Notes: generated by a model not told the origin, from the sequence alone. Counted from the stretch's first letter, positions 1 to 11,929 are shown. The stretch: 64,000 nt of DNA from Stichopus chloronotus (GCA_021234535.1 CM037840.1:27347020-27411019), one strand, 5' to 3'. Numbers and translations: made by a program.

Positions 1-595
1 GTTTTAGCTCTCCATACCCCATCTCCAACCCCATCCCCCCACCCTAAAAAAAAAAAAAAACATCTAGAGGACAAATACTTTGGAGTGTTTGCGTCTGCAT
101 TTAGTGAACGCATAAGTGAGTGAAGTATTGCTAGCGCAACAAAAGTAATTTCGTAATTATTCGTAATAATACTAAAAGGTTAATCACTAAGATTAAAACC
201 TCAAAGAACTATAAAAACAAGAATCGACAAGTTGCATTGCACAATAAAATACTAAAATGCAAAGCGAAAGTCACTCTCTAAATGTGGCTATTGGCTTACT
301 TGTCCTCTCTCATTGCCCTCAGGATTACCCGTGATATTAAATTTACTATATACATATTAACATATGTTGGTGCGATAAGACCTCACGTACCCTCTATTTA
401 CAAAGAGAGACAATTTCGAGTGATTACATTTGACTTTGGAAAGATTACCCTCCACATAAGATAATGTTTGATTTATTTATGGGTACTGCAGACGACTAAC
501 AACTTGAGCACTGATTTGGAAAAGCTTATGAAAGTATGAACGATTCATATTTACAATCTCCGGTGATGAAAAATGAAAATAAAACCCCCAAAAAA

Positions 596-1690
596 TTAAA
601 CGTAAGTCCCGACGGACGATTGCGCGCACCTTGCAGAGCTGAACGTCTTCAGAAAAGCTGACGGGTAAATGGAACCAAAAGTGTTGTAAATTATTGGATT
701 TATCCCCGCATTTAATAATGAGAGAGTGGGAATGAGGTAGAGGTATGTCTCTTGAGCTCAAGTCTTCGGGACTATAGATGAGAGAGCGAAAAATATCCTG
801 CAGTAGGACAAAAAGACAAAAGACGAGGTTTTTGGCGACCACCATCTTGGTCACATTTCTCTGTTCCCTAACGTATCGTTCTGAGGTTCCATTTACCCTC
901 GGCAGAGCTGGTACTCTCCTGAGCTCTCTGTACATGAGCAACGACAGAATCACGGAGATGGAGATGGCCAAAGTGTCCAGTGCCACCATACCATAATTGA
1001 TTAATTCAACTGAGCCTACTATTGTTTCATCTAGCTCTTTTGGGAGCATTCGGAGCCAGACGGGCTCGGTGCTCTCCGGACAATCTAGTTTTTGGGTTCC
1101 CCAGGTCTCAAAAAAGAAGACCGAGAGCTTGAAGACAAGGCTCGTCAAGGACCCCGCGACGAGACACTTTAAGGTGGCAAAGCCGATCACAAATTTGGTG
1201 TTCTGCCTGGGCGACGACATGGATTTCGCCATATGCATGCGTATGGATGTGTACCTCTCTACAGTGACTGTAACGATCAACAGAGATGACGTCAACTGAA
1301 ACGGGAACCCTATCAAAGAAATGAGATAAACGTAGTGCGAAACGATTTTTGTTAGTCGAGTCCAACAGCCACCGGGATGACATCAGGAAGTAACAGATAG
1401 ACAAGCAGGCATCGATGAATGATAGAGCCGCCAGAAAGACCCTCAGGGGAGTCTGTCGGAGCTGGCGATGGATGGCCACCGTAAAGAGGAACAACGTGTT
1501 GGTCAGGAGCGCCATTATGCCTAGAAAAATCGTGGTGATGTGTAGACTTTGTAGAAAATTATGCACTTCATCATAGCAGTACTCGCAAAGATCCAGAGCT
1601 GAACTGGAACCGGAATATAAGTAACTACTATCTCGATAACTGCCAGAACTGTTCAGCGATAAGCTAGTGCTATCCGGCGAATGTCTTCAT
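596..1690 (-). pseudogene. Class A (rhodopsin-like) GPCR pseudogene, copy 1
   Basis: This is a single-exon seven-transmembrane receptor homologue by comparison with the copies at 8316-9534 and 17697-18895. TM1-TM2 are read in one frame (about 1330-1566, with residues LLTNTLFLFTV and LAALSFIDACL). TM3-TM6 follow in a second frame (ending near 740, with TVERY), and TM7 returns in a third frame (NAGINPIIYNTFGSIY), ending at a TAA at 596-598. The first shift is one extra base in an A-run near 1350. The second is a net 11-base loss in ECL3 relative to copy 3. The only nearby ATG (1688-1690) is also out of frame with the serine-rich N-terminus, so the start is lost too. N-terminal Cys (LDLCEYC) and ECL2 Cys (LDCPES) are kept. 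With three frame breaks it is the most damaged of the better copies. The ligand is unknown. Confidence 0.85.
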
Positions 1691-2169
1691 TTTGTGCAGT
1701 AATATTAGGAGACTACGTATAACCTGTACTGTTCATAGAAAACTCCAGAGAGGAATTACTTTCTATAGTAAAATGAGTAATATGAGATGGCTTAAGATGT
1801 GACAAAAAAAAATACTGAGGTTGATAATTATCCCACTGAAAATATTGAATGGACTACTTACACGTCATCTACTAACTAGTAAAGTGTACCGTGTCTCGCA
1901 AAAATAGACTGAGACAGGAGTGGATACAACTGTACTGCCTGTGAATAGCAAGCGACCCTAGCCAACGAGATTGGTATATTATAAACATTAAAAGGACATA
2001 TACGATGAAATATACACCTTAAATGCCGGACATTTACAAGTTTTTTTTTTTTTCAGAAGACAACGTTAACGTCAGAAACACATATTAGAACACTGAGGTT
2101 CCAGAGGAAATTAAAGATATGCAGTACTGTTACTGAAATGTGGCACAGGAGCCAGTCTGACATCTGTTC

Positions 2170-2480
2170 ACATATAGTTTCCACGTTGTAAAAGTCACTG
2201 GTAGATGCTCTACGTCGTAGCAAAAGAAGTGTTACTGATAGAAGTAGTGGTTGTGTTCAAAACAGCTCATAGACAATACTGCACCTTAGCAATAGAACTG
2301 TTCTGCAAGTAGCATATTGGGAACATTCCGTACGTAGTAGCAATAGTAAAGTTTATGTAGCAAATGCAGTAGTGATTGAACTACTGCTACTAATGGTCCG
2401 TACAGTAGCTACAGTAATACTGGTATTAGCAGTAGTGAATGCTACTTTACGGCAGTTGTATTAGTAATTATTAAATACTA
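2170..2480. repeat. AGT/GTA-rich low-complexity tract upstream of GPCR copy 1
   Basis: The tract is rich in GTAGTA, AGTAGT and ATTAGTA-type triplets. Comparable tracts sit at about 10060-10350 and 19560-19820, upstream of copies 2 and 3 at similar distances. All three share a block reading approximately TAGAAGAAGTGGTTGTG...GCTCATAGAAAATAC. It is part of the duplicated block. A regulatory role is possible but not shown. Confidence 0.6.
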
Positions 2481-3450
2481 TTAGTACATACCAGAGTAAG
2501 AGTGATAATTTCCAATGTTGTAGAAAATGCTTCACTGTGAAATTCTTTCACAAGATATGCTGGATTAGCTTCGAAAACTTGATAGAGATGTCATATTTGT
2601 TTGAATAAGAAATGGCATAAGACTCCTCATTGTGTTAAGTTAGCATCACAAGAGTGAGTCTGGTCCTCAGTTCCGAAAACTGTCTTTATTCGCTAATGAG
2701 GAATGTTGAAGGTTTCACATAATACACTTTTTTCCTAAGTTCTTTAAGCTGATAAGAACCAATTTCACAAACGTGGACGACGTTGAATGGAAATCAAATC
2801 ACGGGTTTGTGGGATGCATTGTCCTTCAAACAAACATCCAAGAATTCCGTTACTTTTAAAGAGAGAGAGTAAGAACTCGGCTGGAAACACCAACAAATGG
2901 ATACCTGTCAAAGTTGTTGAAAAGTTATTATTTTGTGAGTCTGCCTTCAAGGCGTGTTGGTATTATTATGTTTTGTTAAGTTTTTATTGTACTTACTTGA
3001 TACTGAGACCTGTCCTTTATGTTAGCGTGATTTCTTTCTCTTCCCAAAAACATCGCGGCTGGTCTTACGACAGGCGACAAATTTCCTTCTTGATCCAAAC
3101 CAGAATAAACACTTCCTATAGAGTGACATATAGAAAAACGCAGGGCACACTGAACCTGCATGCAACTTTTTCTTGAACGTCTACAGTTCCTTTAATGAAA
3201 ATTACACAAACATTCCTCACAAGTGTGAAGACAACAGGATGAAACTTAAATACTGAAAACAACAAAAAGGACCTCAGCTCAAGAAAAAGAGACAATACGT
3301 ACGGACGAGTCTTATATACATATACGTCATCGAGAGCAGCTCTACAATGCCAGTGGTGAAAAGAGTGCCTTAGATGGGGTTGGAGCAGTATGGGTTGTAG
3401 TCCCCTCCTCCCCAGACCCATACGAAAAAGTGCCCAAAATCAACGACGAC

Positions 3451-4849
3451 AATGTTAATTTTACATTATAGTGTTGCAGGAAGACAACATAAAGTTTCAT
3501 ACCCACATGTTCTTGATTGTGTCGGGACCGATTAAATATCTTGTAAAGACTTTAAGTCACTTGGCAGAAATTCTTCTACACTCACAAATTATTTACGCTC
3601 GGCTCTCCTTGAACTGATAGGTTAGAGGACACATGATACCGTACTATGGGAGCCTTGAGCTAAGTAATGACGTAATATGCTGAGGCTCTCTCTCTATATA
3701 TATATTTATTTATAATGTCAACATTAGATTATCAACAAACCGCTTTTATTGTGATAGAGCATGTGTATCAATTATTCTGCAAACTTAGTACATTGGTCTA
3801 CAACACTGTGTTTCACGCTTACGTGATCACAAGGCAACCGGCTACCGCAAAAAGGATCTCAGGCCAATGCACTCTATGTATGAACGAAAAGTTAGAAATC
3901 TCCCTTTCAAGGAATGCCATAAACTCAAAACACCTGACGAGTGAAATACATCTGTACTTTACGAAACAATTTGTAGTGTTGTAATATACTACGTTAAGCC
4001 AGTTTGACGCACACTGTTACTATCATGCTCTGTTTTACATTGAGCACTTTGCTATAGGTCTGATGCGTCTCTTTTATTATATATGATATATTTGTATGTA
4101 AAAGGGAATGCAGATGGTCAAAGCGAACGCATAGAGAAAACTTACGCCTGTCCAATAGTAATTTCTTTACTTCAAGACTGATCGCTTAGTCTTAGTCTAC
4201 AGTCGGTACATTGCCAGACTGTTCAGGGTGAGTCGACGAGGAAGTGAAATTACCGTCGTGCTTAAAACGCCAGCGCGTTCGACTTCGCGATGTCACCGTT
4301 TTATCACGGTACCTTACCCTTACTTTGCTTTGGTTCTCCTTTCAAGTACTTTATTACATTTGGATATAAATAACCATTTTCTGCATTATTGTTTTCTCTT
4401 TTTTTGAACACGTGTATTACGTTACGGGATCTGTGTGTATTTACATTGCGCAGAACTGAGTTTTATTTTGTTGTGAACAATTTTCAGCTGAAGGCTAATT
4501 ATTATGTTGCGAGCAACTTACGGTTAACGATGATACAATTGTGCATTGTCGTACGATTTCCAGTCAGCCTTCCCCGAACTTATGAAGTCAACAGGATTCA
4601 ACGTCCATGCATTTTTCTTTTCGTTTTGCTGTAAACTCCGAACTTTTTCACAGAATGAATGTAATAAAAATAAAAGCCCGTCTGTTACATAGCCAAACAA
4701 AATGTGTCATTTCTAATTCCCCTCCCCACCCCCTCCATTTCCTTGTCAAAACATTTGATAGAATATGCATGACCAAGAGGAACTCTGTTGAGCTTCTACG
4801 AGCCAAGTTGTACCTTCTGTGTTAGTTCATACATCTAGAAAAAATACTA
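3451..4849. other. Spacer without a recognised gene
   Basis: AT-rich sequence between duplication block 1 and the 0.55-kb tandem duplication. A short (TA)n run lies near 3698-3715. Only short chance reading frames were seen; none has a recognisable domain or codon pattern. Confidence 0.6.
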
Positions 4850-5940
4850 GCTTCATTCAGAAGTTGCACTGAGAGTGAACTTCTGAATGATTATCAGTTG
4901 GCATTGTGCTACATCTATTACCGTTTTTGGGATATGCCTTTTAAAGTGTGATGACAATGCAAAACCGATGATGTTGAGTGTTTCACATTGTCCACAGGTT
5001 CATTAGTCCTCGGTATTTCACCTCTTAATTACTGGCTTTAACATTGGTATGTGATATCTATATTTTCGAAGACACACGAAGTACTCCCCAGAAAATCCCC
5101 AGGGCATGTAAAATTCTCAATTCTGATCGAATTAAAAGTAAAGTAAACAAAGGATAACGTGAGGCAGATCAGATGAGTCACTTCCTGGACGACAAAACTT
5201 TGCATATTAGGTTATTTTCATTCAAGGAACAATCGTCAAAGAGAAATTTGTTTGTAAAATAATCAACGTTTCGTGACTTTTGTTGAAAATTGTGGGTATT
5301 TTCAACATTTGTAATAATTATTTTGGTCACTGACTGCTCCAAAGTAGGTTTTTATGTCACATCGACTTGAAGGCTGTTTGACATGCATCCACAGAGAGCT
5401 TACTTCATTCAGAAGTACCACCGTAAAGTAAAATCCGTTGAATTTTGTGTATATCGATTACCGTTCATATATGTGAGGTAGGGCGATTCAAAGTTTGATA
5501 AATATGCAATAGAGATGACGTGGGGTGTTGTACAGTGTCGGTATTTCTTTTGTTAAGTCTACATATGTTGCCTCTTCGTTATTTAATTATTGCGTTTCTC
5601 ACACTGGTAAGTGAATGATATCTTTGAAAAAGAATATATATGCTTTCAAAGTAAATTCCTCTGGGTGTATCAACTTCTCAAATGCCCTTGAAGTAAAGGT
5701 TAAGTAAACGAGAATTGACGTGAGACATATGAAAAGAATCCATCTTTTGAGGTCAGAAATTTGCAATGTTTATTCATGATGCTGTGAGTCACTGATTTGC
5801 CTGTACACTTGTCAATTTTTTTGTATGTATTTTATGACTCTTATTAACAACTGCAATGATTAAGGCACCCAATACTCAAAATGTCATTTTCGTGTCACAC
5901 GACCTTTAAACCAGTTTCCAACCAGACTTCCAATTTTTAC
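4850..5940. repeat. Diverged tandem duplication, about 550-bp period
   Basis: Two halves, about 4850-5390 and 5400-5940, share landmarks in the same order. These are an AGAAGT start, CTACATCTATTACCGTT versus TATATCGATTACCGTT, then GATATCT followed by AAAGTAAATTC-like sequence, AAAGTAAAGTAAACAAAGGATAACGTGAG versus its AAAGGTTAAGTAAACGAGAATTGACGTGAG counterpart, and TGTCACA with a CGACTTGAAGGC or CGACCTTTAAAC block. Limits are approximate. No coding potential was seen. Confidence 0.55.
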
Positions 5941-6430
5941 TGACCACATCAATATCTAATTGCTTGATGTAATATATCATCTTTTAATATCGCACATGAC
6001 CACATACTGTATGAGGTCACATCAAATCTCAGAGGGTAGCAAAAAATCAATCTGAACATTTAAGTGGTTGTGTGTATATGTCATAAATAATATTGTGATC
6101 TGCCATTAGTAAAAGCGATTCTCCTGAAGACCTTTTCATATGCATATAGTCCAACTTACCAATAAGAATAAAAACTATAATACGTTGGATTGAAACTTGT
6201 ACATGCAACATATGATATATGTATCATGTTTTTCGTAAAACAAATAAATCTCAGATATGTACACAATTTCTGTAACATGAGGGTAAGCGAAGTTTATATG
6301 TCTGTAAAGTTGACCTACAATATAAAAAACAGAGGCTATACATCTCGATGCGCATACCCCGTTTCCCTATATGTGGGACCTTACTGGAAAAGGTGAACAC
6401 ATGTTACGAGCTTCATGACTAAAATGGAAC

Positions 6431-6634
6431 TACAATCTTGGACAAAATACCTTGGGACACCCAGCGACCCAGTTCAATATTGGCTATAGGATTGCTGTTC
6501 ATAGGGTACATTCACTTCTGTAGCGCGCAAAATTGGAAAGGGACGCCGGGTTTCATGTTATCCTCTCACCTCAAATTCAGTAATATATTTGCAACGTACC
6601 ACAAAGTGTCCCAACATTTTTGTCCAAGATTGTA
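6431..6634. mobile_element. MITE with TA-flanked mariner-like terminal inverted repeats
   Basis: The left end reads TACAATCTTGGACAAAATA and the right end is its inverse, TTTTTGTCCAAGATTGTA, so inverted repeats of about 30 bp begin CAATCTTGGACAAAA and continue to TTGGGACAC. Each end sits on a TA dinucleotide, as expected for Tc1/mariner insertions. The element is about 204 bp with no transposase frame, so it is non-autonomous. It lies just below duplication block 2. Confidence 0.8.
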
Positions 6635-7742
6635 GATCCACTGTAGAAAGTGGAAGATTGCGAGTTCTTGTCCACCATTGTTTTCCACCACATCAAGATT
6701 TCCAGCTTCTGTCATCTCATTACAAAACATCTTCATTGAAATGCAAGTAAAAGAGACAAGCACATCTTTAAGTGAGCATTTAACATTTTCCTAGAGTATA
6801 TTTACTCATCAAAGGTTTTGTTACCTCGGTAAGCATCACAGAGTTGGTACTCAATTTGACGAAGCTTTTTATCTGTGCAAAATCCATGGAAAGGTGTCTT
6901 CCGTTGGAGAGACGTTGGCCTTCTGATTATTATCATGTTCATATGTCCAGTGGCCGAAAGCCAACTTCTTGAACATGTTTGAATATCGTTCAACTTAAGC
7001 TGTTTGAAATGGAAAAGTGCCTGAAGTACGGCGGAGTTGGACGGCAACGCTAGTGGCGACCGACCAACCTTTCTTACAGTTGATCTGTCCTTTCGTTTGC
7101 AGACCTTTGGTTGACAGAAGGAAAGCTTACTCACCCCGGGTACAACAAGCATGAAGTTGACAGACATGTTAGGGTGCTTTTCCCTCCATTTATTGAAAAA
7201 AAAAAATGTGGAGCGTTGATAGCACAATAAGACCGGTGTTGTTGTTTTTTTTCTCTCTCTCTCTAAATTAAACTGACAGTAAATTATTACGATGAAAACT
7301 TTAAAGAGCCATAAATGAAAGAATTGTTTAATATAAGGATATCAGCATCTAATTTTTAAATTTGACACGATGTATCAAAAAATGAAACACTAAAACACTA
7401 AAAAACCCTCACTAAAAAAGACGCACTCTTAACTCTTAATACGGACTATTAACTTCTCCCAACGCACCTTTTGTTAGCACTGTCAGACATGAAATAGTGT
7501 TAACTTTATAACATGTTTACATTTAGAAGCATTTGCATGATATGACCTCATGGATAATGAAGAGCATTCTGTTTACAAATGTTTGACTTTTTATTGAAAA
7601 GAGAAAATTATCCTCCATGTAACATCATGTTCGACTTATTTATGGACATTGCGTACAGTTAACGCTTTGGAACTGATTATCGAGAAAGCTATTGATTGAA
7701 TGCTATTTACAACATGACAAAAAAGTGAAAAAAAAAAAATTA

Positions 7743-7845
7743 CGGAGGTTTCTCTTCGGTACTGAACTTCTAGAGGGTAGAAACCTGAGTCTCAGTAGAA
7801 AGCTAGTGTCCGATGTCTCTATTATTGAAGCTCCTATTCAAGATT
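7743..7845 (-). pseudogene. Truncated C-terminal tail of a GPCR copy
   Basis: About 100 bp align with the last coding stretch of GPCR copy 2. Compare CGGAGGTTTCTCTTCGGTAC here with CGGAGGTTTCTCTTCGATGT near 8369, and AGAAACCTGAGTCTCA in both. It carries stops in the receptor frame and ends abruptly against the shared GCCAGCACAACAAAACTTG flank at about 7846. It is therefore the 3' stub of a further tandem GPCR unit whose body was deleted, leaving its downstream flank (7200-7740) beside that of copy 2. Confidence 0.75.
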
Positions 7846-8315
7846 TGCCAGCACAACAAAACTTGTAAAACTCGTTAATTATAGTGAAAGTAAATCACAT
7901 AGCTGAAACCCTCAAAGGGCCATACAAGCAAGAATCGTATCATGCTAGAATTTCAGCGTCTACTTTCGGAAATAACATTACATTATATTACAGTATATTA
8001 TATTACAACACGCTATATCGCAAAATGGAATGATGTTTCACTAACCAAAGGTCACGCTCTGCATTGCATCTGAATTTGTGTATTGACTTCCTTCTTCACC
8101 TTATTACACGTTTCATTATGTTAGCTATATATACAGATTCCATCACGAATCATTCGTGACCTCATTGATAATCAAGTGCATTCTGTTTGTAAGAAGAGGC
8201 ATTTACGAGTGAGGTCCTTTGACTTCTGATTGAAAAGAGGAAATTACACTCCCAAGTAAAATCACGTTGGATGCATAAATGGATTTTGCAGACTTACACT
8301 TGGTTGCTGACCAAT

Positions 8316-9534
8316 TTAGGTTATACAAAATGACCTACCATGATTATCGTTTGGGAAAATCAGACACGGAGGTTTCTCTTCGATGTTGAACTTCTGCAGG
8401 GCAGAAACCTGAGTCTCAAAGCTGGTGCTCGACCTCTCTGTTATAGAAATCCCTAACAAAGATTGTGCGTACCTTGCACACTTGAACGTCTTTAGAAAAG
8501 CTGATCGGTAAACCGACCCAAAAGTGTTGTAAATGATTGGATTTATTCCCGAATTTAACAACGAGAGGGTAAGAACGAGGTAGATATATACTTTGAGACC
8601 TGCTGCTGCTAAGCGGGATATCTAGACTAATGACAATACAGGAAAAAATGTCCTGCAGCAGGACAAAAAGACAAAAGACGAGGGTGTTGGCTACCACCAT
8701 TTTGGTCATGTTCCTCTGTTCCCTAGCGTATCGTTTCCCGCTTCCATTTACCCTGCGCAGACTCGGAACCTTCCCGAGTTCTCTGTAAATGAGTAATGAC
8801 AGAGACACAGAGATGAAAATGGTCGCTAAGTCCAGTGCCACCATAATGTAATTGATGACTTCTATTGAGTCTTCTAATGCGACATTTAGTCGATGTGGGA
8901 GATGTCTGAGCAAGACGAGCTCGCTGTTTTCCGGACATTTTGGTTCTATCGTTCCCCAAGTCTCGTAAAGGATGACTGAGAGCACGAAAACAAGGAACGT
9001 CACGGATCCCGCCACCAGACACTTTAAGGTGGCAATGCGGAACAAAACCTTGTCGTGTTGCTTCGGTGTCGATGTGAAATTCACCATGGGCCTACATATC
9101 GCTTTGTACCTCTCCACTGTGACCATAACTATCAAAATAGAGGACATTAACTGGAAGGGGAACCTGATGAACAGGATTAGATTGACATTAAAGGAATATA
9201 TGTCATTCGCAATGTCCAGTAGGAATCGGAACGCGATCAGAGTAAAACAGATAGACAAGCAAGCATCGATAAATGATAGAGCGGCCAGAAAGACCCTCAC
9301 AGGCGTCTGTCTGAGATGGGGTTGCATGGCTACCGTAAAGAGGAACAACGTGTTGGATAGGAGTGCGATTATGCTAAGAAAAATCGTGGTGGTAGTTAGA
9401 CTTTGCACATAACTTTGCACTTCATCATAGTAAAATTCACAGAAGTTTAAACTTGAACTTCCAGAATTTGAGTAACTACTATAACTTATCGATAAACTAC
9501 TTCCATTTTTGAATGCTCCTTCGGTGGTTCCCAT
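8316..9534 (-). pseudogene. Class A GPCR, copy 2: intact to TM6, TM7 displaced by a 1-base shift
   Basis: Starts at the ATG at 9532-9534, in the same context (TGCACAATGGG-like) as copy 3. Residues 1-44 are a serine-rich extracellular tail with an NGS glycosylation site at 10 and Cys32. TM1 carries Asn61, TM2 Asp90, and TM3 ends in ERY at 141-143. ECL2 has Cys200 and TM5 spans about 224-250. TM6 spans about 275-300 without the usual Pro. TM7 (NSGINPIIYNTFGSVY) is in the next frame, read from about 8600 down to a stop at 8316. Against copy 3 the difference is one extra base inside an AGCAGCAGCAGG run in ECL3. Without correction the 372-residue frame ends in a non-receptor tail. It may be a recent pseudogene or an assembly indel. 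The ligand is unknown. A TATAAATA on the minus strand lies about 40 bp upstream of the ATG. Confidence 0.85.
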
Positions 9535-10059
9535 TGTGCAGTAGTATTAGAAGATTACGTAATGGTTTTTATTTATAGAAAATCCAAATGAACTTTACTT
9601 CGTTTGATAAAAAAGTAATATGAAATCGATTTATATGTGAAAAATTATGGTTTACAATTTTGCGTAATGAAAATATTGGATGGAATAGACACACGTCATC
9701 TGCATAATAGATAGGAATTGTGAAATATACCGCGTCTCAGAAGAAAAACAAGAAGGAAAAAACACACACAAATGGACTCAACGGCCTTGCGTGTAAATTA
9801 GCCAAATGATCGGTGTGTGTTTACATTAAGAGGACAAACAGATAAAAATCAACCTTTAACTTCGGACATTCACAGTTTTAAATGAAGGCAATACGCCAGC
9901 GGCAAAAACACACCCAGCAGACTCACTGAAGTTCTAGAGAAGTGCCTATTAATTCTAATAAAATGGACCGTGACAGAGCAAGTCTATTGGACACAGGTTA
10001 ACACCTGTTTTATGTTACTCAATCACCAGACGATGTTGAGGTGCCAGAAGTAGTCTTCA

Positions 10060-10350
10060 TGTTGTGAAATTTCCCGTAGATGTTTTGCCAGTAGATCGAA
10101 GGGTGAGTGATAGAAGAAGTGGTTGTGACTGAAGAAGCTCATAGAAAATACAGTGACCTCTTGAAACGGTGTAACTTTTCTACAAGTGGTGCAGTCGACG
10201 CAAGTACAATAACGATAGTATATATATACTGTATGTAGTAGAACTACTGGTGGTAGTTGTAATACTCGATGATTGTAGTAACATCAGTTGTATGTAGTAA
10301 TAATCGTACTAGCGATAATAACAGTGGAAGTCACAGCAGTTGTATCAACA
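10060..10350. repeat. AGT/GTA-rich tract upstream of GPCR copy 2
   Basis: Counterpart of 2170-2480 and 19560-19820, with the same triplet-rich composition and the shared AGAAGAAGTGGTTGTGACTG block. It includes a short (TA)n run near 10220. Confidence 0.6.
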
Positions 10351-11929
10351 AATCATTGCATTACAGAATCCAAAGGAGGGTAGCAGAAAATATTTCCTTC
10401 AGAATTTCTCCATAAGTACCGGTAATCATAGAATTATCCACGTTAAGTTACTCTGAAGGCACGTTAAGCAAATTTTTGAACATTCGGTTGAGTTGTCGTG
10501 TAAACTTGACGATAACATCGCTTCCGGAACAGGACATTATCAGGTTTTATCTTTTTCTTTTCAAAATCGTCTTAGGTGAAAATGTCACTGACGTTATCTC
10601 TTTCACAATCAATTTTAAGAGAAATACGTGCAGAAGATCAGGCCAGATTGGCAACGAAAACGTGATGGAGATTTTTTATTATGTATATTTCTTGTGAAAA
10701 ACAAGCACCGCGAGACTACCTCAGAGTTTAACGGATCGTCGTCTGGCTTAGTTCAGAGTAGAGTCACACTTCTTAAAAGGTGAAATTTGAAGTTTTAAGT
10801 TTCTTGTTAGGTTAGGCTGATGGGACAAGTTCCCAAGACGTGGACGATGCTCAATACAAACGAAAACACAGGTTTGCAAGTACCAATACTTTCCAACAAA
10901 CACGTCCAAGATCTCAAACGAAACTACTTTTAAACAAAATATATAACCTTCTTGATAGGAATAAGAAAATACCAATAAGTGGTTAACTCCCAGAGAAATT
11001 ATTGGAAATTACATTTGACTATTTTACCTCTGTATCCAATTTGTTAGTAAGTATCAACATTTCTGTGCGTTTTTTACTGTATTCCCTTGATACTAACAGC
11101 TGGGTATTACGTTACCGTTCTCGCAAAAAGCTCAAAAATGATGAAAACACGTCCAGCGACAAATATCTCTCTCGATCCGAATCAAGAAAAAGAAACCTTT
11201 CCAGACAGGAACGAAAGGACTACTAGAACTAAATGCCACGATTTCCTCAAATACACAATTCCTGCAGTGAAAGATATTCCTACAGTGCCATTCACATAAT
11301 TGTCTTTGATAAAAGGTAACCGAGATATTTAAAAAAGAACTACGGAAGAGTTGACGGGCCACATGATCTCGGTTGGGTCAGTGGGAATAGAGTTATTTCC
11401 CGTTCACGTACAAACTCATAACAGAGTAGGAACGTACGAAAGTACTTCATTTAAGTGACACTTCCATCTCGTGGATTTTTTCTCCTGCTCGGGTGACTAA
11501 TTAGAGATGTTTTCTTTGTTGGCCGAAATTCTTAATTATTCATCCATGAATTATACATGTTACACAGGTTCTGCTTGTGTGATATAATCAGTGTAATAAA
11601 TCTAAGATTGTGGTTCCAAATAATATGACCTACATTGGTGACTAATTGGGCAGTAAGAAAGAAGGTGGATTCTTTATCTTATCCTTACACATGTCATGTA
11701 TGAAATGAGATAAAGCAGTTGCTCCCTTGGTTTTCGGCACAGTAACAGTTCATTTGGTAACATTGTGTGTGACTGTTTTTTTATTAAAAAAAGTCTAATC
11801 TGGTATTGTACTTAAGGTGGCCTAGGACACCTCCTGATGGGTAAGAGCCAAAAAGGTATGTGAAGAACTGTCTGAGTGTGTGAACAAATCTGCATAACTA
11901 ACTCCTTCTAGATCACATTGTTGATGAAG

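Larger units (their letters stand above)
125..3450 (-). repeat. Segmental duplication block 1 (GPCR-bearing)
   Basis: First of three related blocks. The 3' flank of the GPCR (about 127-470) aligns with 7850-8300 and 17270-17690 through shared landmarks such as GCTAGCRCAACAAAA and CCTCAAAGAACYATA. The upstream flank (about 2230-3420) aligns with 10110-11400 and 19600-20900, including the ACGTGGACGATG-like and GGAGCAGTATG landmarks. Block limits were judged by eye and are soft. The block probably continues leftwards out of the window. The copies are clearly diverged but co-linear, so this looks like old tandem duplication rather than retroposition. Confidence 0.7.
6830..11460 (-). repeat. Segmental duplication block 2 (GPCR-bearing)
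   Basis: Aligns with 16890-21060 along most of its length, and with 125-3450 from the GPCR 3' flank onward. Shared landmarks include GCCAACTTC near 6968 and 17020, and CTCCATTTATTGAAA near 7185 and 17246. The GPCR 3' flank is present twice here: at about 7200-7740, followed by a truncated GPCR tail, and again at 7850-8310 below GPCR copy 2. This points to an extra, partly deleted tandem unit. Confidence 0.65.

Noticed and set aside
1..60. A-run near 46-60 as a retroposon tail
   Set aside because: No AATAAA, no coding remnant and no target duplication can be seen at the window edge.
8560..8660. Programmed ribosomal frameshift before TM7 shared by copies 1 and 2
   Set aside because: Comparison with copy 3 shows different indels (one extra base versus a net loss of 11) and no shared slippery sequence.
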